Source: an uncultured Clostridia bacterium (lineage in GTDB: Bacteria; Bacillota; Clostridia; Christensenellales; DTU072). Taken from it: a DNA stretch of 64,000 bases. The notes below the pieces were generated by a model. The model saw only the letters and a list, made by a program, of their open reading frames with translations, was not told where the DNA came from and made no database searches. How positions within the stretch are numbered: position 1 is the first letter of the stretch; each line of letters opens with the position of its first letter. A program made the translations under genes and the position numbers. Where the stretch lies: the NCBI GenBank assembly GCA_944363505.1, contig CALVUD010000003.1:69783-133782 (forward strand), read 5' to 3'. This document shows positions 1 to 10,600 of this stretch, one piece after another.

Positions 1-1212
1 GTGGAATTTATACAAAAGACTCCCTATTTCGGACTGGAATGCGCCGATATACCCACGGACTTCAGGGAGGGCGACGTATTCGGCACCGTCAAGGTTATCG
101 GCAAGGACCTCGACGAGGAGTATTTCGCAGAGATAGAGAAGATACTGCTTTCTCCCGAGATCGTGGCGGAACGCGGCAAAGACATTAAACTCGTTTATAC
201 TCCCGTGCACGGCGCGGGTTATATGCCCGTTACGACGATGTTCGCTCGCCTCGGCATACAGGCAAACGTCGTGGCGGAGCAGGTTGCGCCCGATCCCGAT
301 TTTTCGACCGTCAAAGTTCCCAACCCCGAGAACAAGGAAACGCTGTCGATGGGCATAGAGCTCGGCAAAAAGATAGGCGCGGACGTCGTGCTCGGGACCG
401 ATCCCGATTCCGACAGACTGGGCGTGGCGCTCAGGCTCGACGACGGCGAATACGTTCCTCTTACGGGCAATCAGATCGGCGTGTTGCTGATGGATTACAT
501 CATCGCCAGAAAGGCGGAAACGGGCGCGCTGAAGCCCAACGCCGCGGTTGTAAAGACCATCGTTACGACCACGCTCGCGGACAGGATATGTCAAAAGCGC
601 GGAGTTACCGCGTTCAACGTGCTGACGGGCTTCAAATTCATAGGCGAAAAGATAAAGGAATGGGAGACTTCGGGCGAATACGAATACATATTCGGGTTCG
701 AGGAATCCTTCGGCTCTCTCGCCGGCACATACGCGCGCGATAAAGACGCCGTCGCGGCGGCGGTACTCTTTGCCGAAATGATGCTGTACCTGGAATCGAG
801 ATCCTCCGGAGTTTACAAGCGGCTGAAGGAACTGTATTCCGAATTCGGTTACTACGTCGAAAAGAACGCTTCGGTAGAGTACGGCGGTCTGGACGCGATG
901 CGCGACATGGCGGCGGTCATGGAGAAGCTGCGCGGAATAAAAGTCGAATCGATAGGCGGCGAAAAGGTGTTGTGCGTAAAGGATTATTTAAGCGGAAAAA
1001 CGCTGTCCGCCGACGGCACGGAGGGGGTTACCGGTCTTCCCGTGTCGGACGTGATGTACTATCGGCTCCCCGACGAGCAGTTCGTCGTGTTCCGTCCCAG
1101 CGGAACCGAACCCAAACTGAAGATATATACTTTGGTATTCGATAAAAACGACGCGGCGGCAAACGCGAAAGCCGAAAGAATAATGAAAGCGGCAAAGGAG
1201 CTTTTGAAGTGA
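1..1212 (+). CDS. Phospho-sugar mutase (phosphoglucomutase/phosphomannomutase family), C-terminal part
   Basis: The reading frame is open at the left window edge, so the N-terminus with the phosphoserine loop lies outside. The visible 403 residues carry three hallmark sites of the alpha-D-phosphohexomutase superfamily: the metal-binding loop GTDPDSDRLG near residue 131, the sugar-binding loop GFEESFG near residue 236, and the phosphate-binding loop RPSGTEPKLK near residue 364. The family interconverts hexose 1- and 6-phosphates in the cytoplasm, feeding nucleotide-sugar synthesis; a galU gene lies about 25 kb downstream. The whole protein is probably around 570 residues, like firmicute PgcA-type enzymes. 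Glucose versus mannose specificity cannot be read from this fragment. The stop overlaps the GTG start of the next gene, so the two are probably translationally coupled. Confidence 0.9.
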   Translation: MEFIQKTPYFGLECADIPTDFREGDVFGTVKVIGKDLDEEYFAEIEKILLSPEIVAERGKDIKLVYTPVHGAGYMPVTTMFARLGIQANVVAEQVAPDPDFSTVKVPNPENKETLSMGIELGKKIGADVVLGTDPDSDRLGVALRLDDGEYVPLTGNQIGVLLMDYIIARKAETGALKPNAAVVKTIVTTTLADRICQKRGVTAFNVLTGFKFIGEKIKEWETSGEYEYIFGFEESFGSLAGTYARDKDAVAAAVLFAEMMLYLESRSSGVYKRLKELYSEFGYYVEKNASVEYGGLDAMRDMAAVMEKLRGIKVESIGGEKVLCVKDYLSGKTLSADGTEGVTGLPVSDVMYYRLPDEQFVVFRPSGTEPKLKIYTLVFDKNDAAANAKAERIMKAAKELLK

Positions 1213-1478
1213 AAGCCTTTTTAACGGTCATAGGAACGGACAAAGTGGGCATAATCGCCGCGGTCAGCACGCTGCTTGCCGCGAACGGCGTCAACATAGA
1301 GGACATCAGCCAGACCATCATGCAGGGGACGTTTACCATGGTCATGGCTGTGGATCTGTCTGGAGCGAAAACCGATTTCAGCGCGCTCAAAAGCGCGCTG
1401 AACGCATGCGCCGACGAACTCGGCGTGGAAATATCGCTAAGGCACTCCGACATCTTTAACGCGATGCACAAGATATAA
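1209..1478 (+). CDS. ACT domain protein, UPF0237 family
   Basis: An 89-residue protein that is a single ACT domain. It opens with an ACT-type strand and loop ([21 protein letters not shown]) followed by [11 protein letters not shown], typical of small-molecule-sensing ACT modules. It starts with GTG at 1209, overlapping the upstream TGA, and its own TAA overlaps the next ATG (TAATG). UPF0237 proteins are widely encoded immediately before UPF0210 proteins, exactly as here, which suggests that the ACT protein senses a ligand and controls or binds the UPF0210 partner. Ligand and function are not established. Confidence is high for the family, low for the role. Confidence 0.9.
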   Translation: MKAFLTVIGTDKVGIIAAVSTLLAANGVNIEDISQTIMQGTFTMVMAVDLSGAKTDFSALKSALNACADELGVEISLRHSDIFNAMHKI

Positions 1479-2836
1479 TGAAAATGCTGAACCGTTCCGA
1501 AATTCTGGAAACGATAAAAATGATTTCCCAACACCACCTGGACATCAGGACGGTAACAATGGGGCTTAACCTTGTCGACTGCATAACCGATTCCGCTTCG
1601 CGCACCTCGGATAAAGTATACGACAAGATCTGTTCGAACGCCGAAAAACTCGTTCCCGTCGCGGAGGAGATAGCGTCGATGTACGGGATCCCGATCGTGA
1701 ACAAGCGCGTTTCGGTAACCCCTGTCAGCATTGTGGGCGCCGCTTCCGGCGGTTTTTTGGAAATCGCGCAGGCGATGGACCGCGCCGCCCGCGATATAGG
1801 CATAGACTTTATCGGCGGTTATACGGCTCTGGTGCAAAAGGGAGCGTCCGCGCGAGAAAAAGAGTTTATGGACACCATTCCCGAGGCGCTCGCGTCGACG
1901 GACAAGGTATGTTCCTCGCTAAACGTTGCCTCCACCCGCGCGGGTATAAACATGGACGCGGTAAGGCGCGCGGGCAGACTGATAAAAGAAGCGGCGTATC
2001 TGACGCGCGACAGGGACGGTATAGCGGCGGCAAAATTCGTGGCGTTCGCCAACGCCGTCGAGGACAACCCGTTCATGGCGGGCGCTTTTCACGGCGCGGG
2101 CGAAGCGGACAAGGTTATAAACGTAGGCGTGTCGGGTCCGGGCGTCGTCAAGACGGCGTTGGAAACGATCCCCGACGGCGACCTTTCCGAGGTCGGAGAA
2201 ACGATAAAACGCACCGCTTTCAAAATAACTCGCGTGGGACAGCTGGTCGCAAAAAAGGCGGCGGAGATGCTGGGCGCCTCTTTCGGCATAGTAGACTTGT
2301 CGCTTGCTCCGACGCCCGCAGTGGGAGATTCTGTGGCGGCGATACTCGAGGAGATAGGTCTTGAACAGGTGGGCGCGCACGGTACGACGGCGGCGCTGAT
2401 GATGCTGAACGACGCCGTGAAAAAAGGCGGCATAATGGCTTCGCAGCACGTCGGCGGACTTTCGGGCGCGTTTATTCCCGTGTCCGAGGACGCGGGCATG
2501 ATAGCGGCGGCGGCTTTAGGTTCGCTGTCCGTAGAAAAGCTCGAGGCGATGACCGCCGTCTGCAGCGTGGGTCTCGACATGATAGCCGTTCCCGGGGACA
2601 CTCCCGAGGAGATAATCTCCGCGGTGATCGCCGACGAGGCGGCGATAGGGGTCGCGAACAACAAGACGACCGCCGTCAGGCTGATACCCGTGTACGGGAA
2701 GGGAGTGGGCGACGTCGCCGAATTCGGCGGATTGCTGGGTTCCGCGCCAATTATGCGGTTAAACACGCTCAGCCCGCTCAGGATGATTTCCAGAGGCGGC
2801 AGGGTGGCGGCTCCCGTTCACGCGAACAAGAACTGA
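1478..2836 (+). CDS. UPF0210 / DUF711 protein (PFL-like fold)
   Basis: A 452-residue protein that I recognise as DUF711/UPF0210, a family known structurally to share the ten-stranded barrel of pyruvate formate lyase-type enzymes but without an assigned reaction. Matching segments include the N-terminal [13 protein letters not shown] region, a glycine-rich [16 protein letters not shown] stretch and the C-terminal [17 protein letters not shown] region. It looks cytoplasmic, with no signal peptide or membrane span. Its ATG overlaps the stop of the ACT-domain gene, so the pair should be made in fixed ratio. No terminator is visible directly behind it. The function is unknown. Confidence 0.9.
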   Translation: MKMLNRSEILETIKMISQHHLDIRTVTMGLNLVDCITDSASRTSDKVYDKICSNAEKLVPVAEEIASMYGIPIVNKRVSVTPVSIVGAASGGFLEIAQAMDRAARDIGIDFIGGYTALVQKGASAREKEFMDTIPEALASTDKVCSSLNVASTRAGINMDAVRRAGRLIKEAAYLTRDRDGIAAAKFVAFANAVEDNPFMAGAFHGAGEADKVINVGVSGPGVVKTALETIPDGDLSEVGETIKRTAFKITRVGQLVAKKAAEMLGASFGIVDLSLAPTPAVGDSVAAILEEIGLEQVGAHGTTAALMMLNDAVKKGGIMASQHVGGLSGAFIPVSEDAGMIAAAALGSLSVEKLEAMTAVCSVGLDMIAVPGDTPEEIISAVIADEAAIGVANNKTTAVRLIPVYGKGVGDVAEFGGLLGSAPIMRLNTLSPLRMISRGGRVAAPVHANKN

Positions 2837-2945
2837 GACAAAACCGCGCGGATAAAATTTTCCTTGCCAAACCTCCCGCGGGTATGGTATCTTGTAAGTA
2901 CGATAAAGAATAAAATATGCTCGAAGCATATCCGGAGGGTAAGAA

Positions 2946-3410
2946 ATGAAGTGTTTGTTAAAAACGATAATATCGCTGGTGGTCATAGTTGCCATCGCCG
3001 CCGTGCTGCTGTATTTTTGGGGTATTCCCACTCTGCTCGCCGAGGACAAGGCTGCCGATCATCTCGAGAAAAAAGACTATAACGTAACTGTGGCTTCGGA
3101 AGCCGAATGCGGTGCGATGTCGCTGTTGACGGACTATGAGATCGAAGGATACATCTCTGCCGAAAAGGACAACGACATGGTTTCGATATGGTATCTGAAG
3201 GATTCTTCCGACGCCAAGAAGTGCAAGAAGGAACAGGAAGAAGCCGTTCAGGAAATCTACGACGCGATGGCGGACGCGGTGGAGATCATCAGTCCGAGCA
3301 AAGCCGAGAGTCTGCGCGAAGAAGCCAAGGAGATCAAGACCGTGCGTTTCGGAAAGATCGTGATACAGGGCAACGTCCGCGGCATCGTTGCGGCGATAGC
3401 GGGACTGTAA
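2946..3410 (+). CDS. Small membrane-anchored protein of unknown function
   Basis: A 154-residue protein. Residues about 7-27 form one hydrophobic helix after a short basic start (MKCLLK), followed by a charged extracytoplasmic domain rich in Glu, Lys and Asp with no recognisable motif. There is no lipobox. The start at 2946 is supported by a good ribosome site (GGAGGGT, ending six bases before the ATG). A strong hairpin terminator follows. I do not recognise the family. The topology suggests a small cell-surface or membrane accessory protein. Confidence 0.7.
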   Translation: MKCLLKTIISLVVIVAIAAVLLYFWGIPTLLAEDKAADHLEKKDYNVTVASEAECGAMSLLTDYEIEGYISAEKDNDMVSIWYLKDSSDAKKCKKEQEEAVQEIYDAMADAVEIISPSKAESLREEAKEIKTVRFGKIVIQGNVRGIVAAIAGL

Positions 3411-3427
3411 AACCGTCTCACATATCG

Positions 3428-3460
3428 AGGCAAGGCGTTTCGCCTTGCCTTTTTTATTTT
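3428..3460 (+). terminator. Rho-independent terminator
   Basis: A perfect 10-base stem AGGCAAGGCG / CGCCTTGCCT with a TTT loop is followed by a T-rich tract. It ends the transcript carrying the 2946 gene. Confidence 0.9.
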
Positions 3461-3523
3461 TACGTAGCCGCGCAAAATAAAAACGACGGCAATATTTACG
3501 TCGGCAAACGGAGGCGTTCGACC

Positions 3524-3552
3524 TTGCCCGAAAAAAATATATATAGTATAAT
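3524..3552 (+). promoter_or_regulatory. Promoter giving a leaderless transcript of the 3560 lipoprotein gene
   Basis: A -35 box TTGCCC (3524-3529), 17-base spacer and a perfect -10 TATAAT (3547-3552). The ATG at 3560 lies 7 bases after the -10 box, so the predicted transcript begins at or within a base of the start codon. There is no space for a ribosome binding site. Confidence 0.7.
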
Positions 3553-3559
3553 ATAAATT

Positions 3560-4489
3560 ATGAAAAAACTTCTCGCGCTTATTTTGATTGTCGGATTGTC
3601 GCTTTCGTTCGCGCTGTGCGCGTGTACCGACGACGCCGACCCCGCAAACGAACTTCCTTTGCCGGACGATCCCGATACTTCGGACGACGTTGCCGGGGAC
3701 GAACCGCCGTACCTGATCGTAACGGAAGGAGAGCGGCGCTATCTGATCATGGGAGCGTACTTTACCACAAGCGTAGGGGAAGACATGAACCGCGTGTTGT
3801 CGAACCTTGTCGCGGACGGATTGATAGATGTAAACGGCGGGATATGCGAATACGCGGGCGAACGCTATGCGGTCATGGACGTAGGCGAGGAAGCCGCCGG
3901 ACGGAAGCTGTCCACGGGAGAGGTCTTGGAAAAGGGCGAAAAGGCGTTTTTCAAACAAACGGAATTGAAGTGGGAGATAATAGGCGAGGACGAAAGCGGC
4001 TACGTCGCGGTTTCGTCCGAAATCGTCGCGTTTACGGAATTTAACGAAGCAGGCTCCTTTTCTTCGACGACAGGGTTACTGCATAACGGAAAAGAAGCGA
4101 ACGACTATGCCGCGTCCGCGTTAAAGGCTTTCGTCGAGGAAGAATTTAAAAACGCCGTTTTCGGCGCGGACGAGCTGAAATGGACGGATTCCGTTTCCAC
4201 GTTGTCGATTGACGAGCTGTATGACTATTCTATGGCATATCCGTCGGACGGCATATATGCGGGAATGGTGCGCGCCGTAAAGCCGACCGACTACGTTTTG
4301 GCTGCGGGCGAGCGCGTTCTTCAAACGGAAGCGGGGTATTTCGCTTCGTGGTGGTTAAGGGACGCGGGATCCCATGCCGCCGAAGCGCGCATCGTGGGCG
4401 CGGGCGGAAAATTTGCGGAGGAGCGCTCCGTAACGGTTGCCGAAAGAAACGGCGTCCGACCGGTCGTCAGGGTAAAGAAGGGGGCGTAG
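3560..4489 (+). CDS. Lipoprotein with a DUF6273-like C-terminal domain
   Basis: A 309-residue protein with a basic N-terminus, a hydrophobic core and the lipobox LCAC (lipidated Cys22), then an acidic Asp/Pro linker to about residue 48. The C-terminal half contains ASWWLRDAGSHAA and ends NGVRPVVRVK, the pattern of DUF6273 domains (WLRSPG ... GVRPALW), which occur in surface proteins of gut Firmicutes and whose function is unknown. The start follows the -10 box so closely that the message should be leaderless. The stop codon directly abuts the ATG of addB, so this promoter probably also drives addBA. Nothing in the protein explains a link to DNA repair. Confidence 0.75.
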   Translation: MKKLLALILIVGLSLSFALCACTDDADPANELPLPDDPDTSDDVAGDEPPYLIVTEGERRYLIMGAYFTTSVGEDMNRVLSNLVADGLIDVNGGICEYAGERYAVMDVGEEAAGRKLSTGEVLEKGEKAFFKQTELKWEIIGEDESGYVAVSSEIVAFTEFNEAGSFSSTTGLLHNGKEANDYAASALKAFVEEEFKNAVFGADELKWTDSVSTLSIDELYDYSMAYPSDGIYAGMVRAVKPTDYVLAAGERVLQTEAGYFASWWLRDAGSHAAEARIVGAGGKFAEERSVTVAERNGVRPVVRVKKGA

Positions 4490-7400
4490 ATGCTGAAATT
4501 AATTTACTCCAATACCGTGAACGGCGCCGCGGACGCGGTGCTTGCGGAGCTGAAAAAGGCGTCGGGGCGTTCGATAGTGCTGGTTCCCGATTCGTATACC
4601 CTCGGCGCGGAAAAGCTGGTCATGGAGTATACCGGGCTGAAAGCCACCCTTGACATCGAAGTGACCGGCATAATGAGGCTCGCCACCAAGGAAACGGGTA
4701 AAAGCGTGCTCAGCAAAGAGGGCGCCGTGCTGGTGATGAAGAAAGTCATCAACGCGCACCTAAACGAACTGAGGCATTACGGCAGGGTAGCGCGCGCCGC
4801 GGGGTTCGCGCGCGAGATTTTCGCGGCGATAACCTCCATGCGCATGAACGGCGTTACCCCCGAACGCCTGGAAAAGGCTTCGGAAGAACTGCCCGACGGC
4901 GCCACCAAACGCAAAAACCGCGATCTGATAATCCTGTACCGCGGCTATCTGGAGGCGTTGGAAAGAGACGGCTGGGACGGCACGATGCGCGCGGAGCGTT
5001 TCGCCGCCGAGATCAAAGACAATCCGCGGTTCAGAGGGATAAATGTTTTCGCGTTCGGATTCGATTCGCTTTCGGGGATACAGATAAAGATACTGACCGA
5101 ACTTGCGGCGGCGGGAACGCTGACGGCGGGACTTGTATACGCGCCGAGGGACGCTAACGCGGAGCTGATGCCCGCAGATTCCGTCAGGCGGCTTCTCGCC
5201 GCGGCGTCGGAGAGGGGAGTGGAGATCCGAAAACCCGTCACCGCATACGAAAAGATCGCGGAGCCTTTCGCTTCGATCGCGTCGACGCTCTTTTCGGGCG
5301 CGGACGGTTTTGTCAAGGACCCCGGCGGCGCCGTAACCTTGTTCGGCGAAGCGAATATTTTCGAGGAATTCAACGCCGTCGCGCGCGAGATAACCAGACT
5401 GGTGCGCCGCGAGGGCTACAGATACAAAGACATCGCCGTGGTAGACGCGGAGCCCGAACACGCCAAACAGTTGAAAGAAGTGTTTACCCGCTACGGCGTT
5501 CCGCACTACATAGATCTCAGATACCCGCTCCGCGACACGCTTCCCGCCCGATATATCGAGGCGGCGACGGACGCGGCGTTATTCAACATGCGCCGCGACA
5601 AAGTTTTAAGGTTATTGAAACATCCTTTGTTCGAGTGGGACGAAACCGAAAAATTCGAATTCGAAAACTACGCGCTCGCGACAAACAAGGACTTCGGCGC
5701 GTTCGGCGAACCGTTTACGGGCGAGGGATCAAGGTTCGAACCGCTCCGCTCGGCGCTTGAAAGAGTGATAAAACCTTTTTTGCAAAAGGGCTTGAACGCC
5801 GCCGGTTTCGCGGCGGCGGCAAAAAGACTAATCAGCGGCGAAGCCTACGAAAAAAACGTCAAGCTTTGTTTGGAAGGAGTCGACGAAAATCTGGCGACGT
5901 CTAACGCCAGGGCGGGGGAAAAGGTCGCGGGCTTATTGGACGAATACGTCCGCCTTACGGGAGAGGAGAGCGAAACGCTCGAGGGATTCAGGCAAAGTTT
6001 CGACGCCGCCGTCGCCGCCGAAGAACTGGCGCTGATACCGCGCGCAGCAGACTCCGTGTTCGTGGGCAAACTGAGAACGGGCTTTATATATCGAACACGC
6101 GCGCTATTTATATTGGGCGCGACCCAGAACGCGTTTCCGCCGAAGCACGACTTTTTGTCGATAATATCGGCTTCGGACGCCGCTCGTCTGGAGGAGGCGG
6201 GGGTCAGATTGTACCCCACGCCTTACGACTCCATGCGCGAGGAACAGTTCGCCGTACGCGATCTCATTACCAAAACCGAGAAACTTTATATAGGCTACCC
6301 GATGTCCTCGGCTACGGGCGCGAACAAACCTTCGGGAGTCATACTCGAACTGAAAGAGCGGCTGAATAAACCCGTCGTCAGGCTGTCCGAAAGCTTTTCT
6401 CCCGCGTCCGTAAAAGACATAAAGACCCTGGAAGACTTTACCGTTACCCCCGAAAACGCGGTTTTCGGTTACCTTATGAACAAAGACGCGTTGCCCGAAA
6501 GGGCAAAAGAAGCTATCGAAAGGGCGCTCGGCGACGAGGCGTGGCGACTGAATGCAAACGAAAGCGCCGTTTCGGAGGACGTCCCGATGGCGAATACGCT
6601 CGGCGAAAAAGGGAATTACCGCACGTCCGTAAGCCGCATAGAAACCTTTTATAATTGTCCGTATTCGCACTATCTCAAATACGGTCTTAGACTGAAAGAG
6701 CGCGAGGAGGGCAAGCTGAAGCCTTTGGACGTGGGATTGATCTCTCACCGCGTCATGGAAAGATATTTCGGCAAATTCAAGGGCAGATTCCACGCTACTC
6801 CGCGCGAAACTCTGGACGCGGCGGCAAAACAGATAGCGGCGGAGGAGATCGCCGGCGAAACGCGTTTCAAGAACGCGCGGGCGTATACGGCGGCGTTAAA
6901 AAATCTGGAGAACTCGCTGGTATACGTTACGGGCAGACTGACGGACAATCTGTTGAAGGGCGTATACGAACCTTTCAGGACCGAGCTTGATTTCGGGCAG
7001 GCGGGGACAAAGCCCGTCAGGATAGAAGTTTCTTTCGGGGCGGTGGACATGACCGGGAAAATAGACCGCGTGGACGTAACCGAAAAAGAGGACGCAACCG
7101 ACAAAAGGGTCGCGGTGTTCGATTATAAGACGGGCGCCGCGTGCGGCGCTCCCGCGGAAATATATTTCGGCAAAAAGCTACAGCTCGCAATCTACCTGAA
7201 AGCGGCGGCAAAGACGTATTCGCTGGAGCCGGCCGCGGCGTTCTACGTTCCCGTCCGCGACGGATACACCGCCGCGGGCAAGGATTTTTCGTATAAAGGA
7301 TTCATGCTCGGAGACGCCGTCGCGGTTACGGAATTCGACCGCGGCGTCGCCGCGGGAGAGCCCGGCGCCGCAGGCTTTTTGCCCGTCAAGGTCAAAACCG

Positions 7401-7666
7401 CCGCGGACGGGGAGATAAAGGTGTCGGGTTCGGGTTCGGCGCTCGGCGCGAAACAGATATCCGAAACCCTCGAATACGCGGAAAAGGTCGCCGCCGCGGC
7501 GCTGGAGGACGTATATCGCGGCACCGTCGCAAGAAAGCCGCTGAAAGGCGGCTGCGAGAGGTGCGTTTACCGCGAAGTGTGCGCGGGGCGGATAGAATAC
7601 GAGCGCGCATATTCCAAAGACGTTACGCCTTACGGCGCGGCGCCGTCTGTTTCGGAGGACGAGTGA
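4490..7666 (+). CDS. addB: ATP-dependent helicase/nuclease subunit B
   Basis: A 1058-residue AddB/RexB-type subunit of the AddAB recombination complex, which resects double-strand breaks for RecA loading. The C-terminal half carries the RecB-family nuclease: GKIDRVDV and VFDYKTG supply the acidic and Lys catalytic residues. The four Fe-S ligands are visible as Cys723 (in NCPYSHY) and Cys1022, 1025 and 1031 (GCERCVYREVC). The N-terminus (MLKLIYSNTVNGAADAVL) lacks the Walker A glycine-rich loop found in Bacillus-type AddB, so this subunit probably does not bind ATP. It starts immediately after the previous stop, with an AAGAAGGGGG ribosome site in that gene, and its TGA overlaps the addA ATG. 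Confidence 0.95.
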   Translation: MLKLIYSNTVNGAADAVLAELKKASGRSIVLVPDSYTLGAEKLVMEYTGLKATLDIEVTGIMRLATKETGKSVLSKEGAVLVMKKVINAHLNELRHYGRVARAAGFAREIFAAITSMRMNGVTPERLEKASEELPDGATKRKNRDLIILYRGYLEALERDGWDGTMRAERFAAEIKDNPRFRGINVFAFGFDSLSGIQIKILTELAAAGTLTAGLVYAPRDANAELMPADSVRRLLAAASERGVEIRKPVTAYEKIAEPFASIASTLFSGADGFVKDPGGAVTLFGEANIFEEFNAVAREITRLVRREGYRYKDIAVVDAEPEHAKQLKEVFTRYGVPHYIDLRYPLRDTLPARYIEAATDAALFNMRRDKVLRLLKHPLFEWDETEKFEFENYALATNKDFGAFGEPFTGEGSRFEPLRSALERVIKPFLQKGLNAAGFAAAAKRLISGEAYEKNVKLCLEGVDENLATSNARAGEKVAGLLDEYVRLTGEESETLEGFRQSFDAAVAAEELALIPRAADSVFVGKLRTGFIYRTRALFILGATQNAFPPKHDFLSIISASDAARLEEAGVRLYPTPYDSMREEQFAVRDLITKTEKLYIGYPMSSATGANKPSGVILELKERLNKPVVRLSESFSPASVKDIKTLEDFTVTPENAVFGYLMNKDALPERAKEAIERALGDEAWRLNANESAVSEDVPMANTLGEKGNYRTSVSRIETFYNCPYSHYLKYGLRLKEREEGKLKPLDVGLISHRVMERYFGKFKGRFHATPRETLDAAAKQIAAEEIAGETRFKNARAYTAALKNLENSLVYVTGRLTDNLLKGVYEPFRTELDFGQAGTKPVRIEVSFGAVDMTGKIDRVDVTEKEDATDKRVAVFDYKTGAACGAPAEIYFGKKLQLAIYLKAAAKTYSLEPAAAFYVPVRDGYTAAGKDFSYKGFMLGDAVAVTEFDRGVAAGEPGAAGFLPVKVKTAADGEIKVSGSGSALGAKQISETLEYAEKVAAAALEDVYRGTVARKPLKGGCERCVYREVCAGRIEYERAYSKDVTPYGAAPSVSEDE

Positions 7667-10600
7667 TGCCGGATCTGGATTGGAAAAAAAGCGGTCAGGA
7701 CAAAGCGCTCGAGTTTACGGGCGCGAACATGTTGGTTTCGGCGTCGGCGGGTTCGGGGAAAACGACGGTGATGGTCGAAAAGATCAGACGCTATCTCGCC
7801 GCGGGCGGCTCGCTGACGAGGCTGGTTGTGGTAACGTTCACGCGCGCATCCGCCGACGACATGAAGGAAAAAATCGAAACGGAGCTGAAAGAACTGCTGC
7901 GCACCACAAAAGACGCGCGATATAAAGCCGAACTGCGCGCTCTGCCGATTTCCTATATAGGCACGGTGGATTCGCTTTGCGCGAACATCTACCGGAACTA
8001 TTTCGAGGACACCGGCGGTCCGCCCTCCTTCAGAGTATTGGAAACCGACGAATCGCGCGAACTGCTTCGGGAGGCGGCGAGCGAGGTGTTGGAGGAAAAG
8101 CTTTCCGAAGAGGACGCCGCGTTCGAAAAGTTTTTGTCGTACTGCGCGCCCGTCGAGACCGAGGAGGGGTTCTTCAAGGCGGTTGAAGGGGTGTTCAGGT
8201 ATCTGGACACCAGGAGCGACCCCGAAGAATTTTTCGCCGTAACGCGCAAAATCGCGGAATCGGATTTCGACGACAATCCCGCGGTAAAATATCTGCAAGA
8301 GGTTTCCGGGGAAAAATTCAGAGCGTTCGTTAACGACTCCGACTATTTCCTTTCGCTGGCGGAGGACGCGCCGCCCGGGCGCGCGGCAAAGCTGAAAGGA
8401 ACGGTTTCGGACATGCGCCGGGATTTTTCCGCGATACTCGCGGGAAAGGATCCGAAAGGTTTTTACGAGGCGTTGAAAAACGCCGGCGAATATAAAAAAC
8501 CGGGAGCGCATCCCTCTTACGAAGGCGCCGCCCGCGAGGCGTTCATAAGCGTTGCGGACTTCATAGACGAAGGAAACAAGGCGTTAAAGGAAGCCAAAGC
8601 GCGTTTTTCGGATTACGAAACCGATAAAATAACGGAAAAAGAGGCGTCGGCGGCGGTCGAAACGGTACTGGACGCGGTGCACCGCGTCTCGGTCAGGTAC
8701 TCCGAGCTTAAGGCAAAAGCCAACGCGTTCGACTTTTCCGACGTGGAAAGGCTGGCGCTCAAAATCCTTTCCGAGAACGGCCGCGCGGAGGAGTTCAGGG
8801 CGCGCACGGATTACGTTTTCTTCGACGAATATCAGGACGTCAACCCGTTACAGGAAGCGATAATATCGCTGATCTCGAAAGACAACCTCTTCATGGTGGG
8901 CGACGTCAAGCAGTCGATATACCGCTTCAGACATTCGGAGCCGAAACTGTTTCTGAAGCGCTACCGCGAATACGGCGGCGGGCACGGCGGCAGCAATGTC
9001 CCGCTCAACATGAATTTCCGATCTTCCCAGCCCATACTCGATTTTTCCGACCGCATTTTCTCGAAGATCATGACTCCGCGTTTCGGCGGCGTGGACTATT
9101 CGGGCTCCTCGCGCTTCAATAAAGCGGGGCTGGACGTCGAGACTTCCGGGTTCGTCCCCGTTAGGGCGGTGTTTTTCCCGAAGCCCGATCCACCCGTATA
9201 CGAATTTCCCGAAGTTTATTCGCTCGGCGCCGCGCCGAAGGCGGCGCCCGAAAGAGACGCGGAAGCGGAGTTCGTCGCGGACGACGTGTTGCGTTCCGTA
9301 GCCAACGACCTTATCCCGGTAAAAGGCGGCGGAGTCAGAAAAATGCGCTATTCCGACATCGCGGTGCTGGCGCGCGACTCCAAAACCGCCAAACGCTTCA
9401 TTCGGGAATTCGCCGCCCGCGGGATCCCTTGCGATTCCAACGTGTCGGGGCAGTTGTTCGACAAAAGCGATATCGACAAACTGACCGCGTTTTTGAGGCT
9501 TATCGATAACCCTTTACAGGACTTTCCGCTTGCGGCGGCAATGCTTTCCGAGGGCGGAGTCTTCGACGAAAAGGAGCTTTACGATCTTTCGGCGGCGGGA
9601 GAGGGGGAAAGCTTTTACGAAAGGATATATTCTTCCCGGGCGGACGGCGCCGCGGGCGGGAAGCTGAAAGAATTTCTCGCCGCGATCGCCCGTTACCGCA
9701 AGCTCGCGCCCCTCACCGACGTCGTGCAGCTTATCGGAACGATAGCCGCCGAACGCGGTTTTCTGACGGCGATGGCGTCGGAACCCGAACGTCTCGACGC
9801 ATACAACGCGTACCTGAAGTTTATTTCCGAAAGGGAATGTTCCGCGTCCGTTACGGCGTTTTTGAAATGGCGCGCGGGCGAGGACGCCGTTCCCGAAGGG
9901 GGCGGCACGGGTACGGGCGTATCGGTAATGACGATGCACCGCTCCAAAGGGCTGGAATTTCCGTCGGTATACGTCGTCGGCGCGGGGAACGCGACGGGGT
10001 CGCGAATATCTTCCGCGGTCGCGGTCGCCGATCCCGAATTCGGACTGGGGCTGAAAGCCTACGACGAGGAAAGCCGCAGTTCCAAAAAACCGCTGACCCG
10101 TCTGGCGATAGAACTGAAAAACGCATTCGAGGAAAAGCAGGAAGAAGCGCGTCTGGCTTACGTAGCGCTGACCAGGGCGCGTTACAGGCTGAGGGTCACG
10201 GGCACGGCGCCCGCGTCCGAAAAGATCGCGCGCGTTCCCGAGAACGCCTCCTCTCTCAGGGAATGGATGCTGATGGCGGCCGAGGACGACCCCGTGCTCT
10301 CCGCAAAAATAGAAACGGGAGAGCTTCCCCGTGAAAAAAGCGCGCCCGCGGCGGCGGCGCGAAGCGACTACGACGGGGGAGAGATACGCTTTTTCGAATA
10401 TCCGTTCGCCGCGTCGACCGCGGTATCCAACAAATATACCGTAACGTCGTTAAACGAGTACGATCCGGCGCGATCCGACGACGATTCCGGCGAGTATACT
10501 CCGGTTTTGGGTGCCCGCGGGACCGAAACGGGGAATATATATCACCGCATAATGGAAAGGATGGACTTTTCCGACCGCGGAGAGGAGGGCGTCGGGAACC

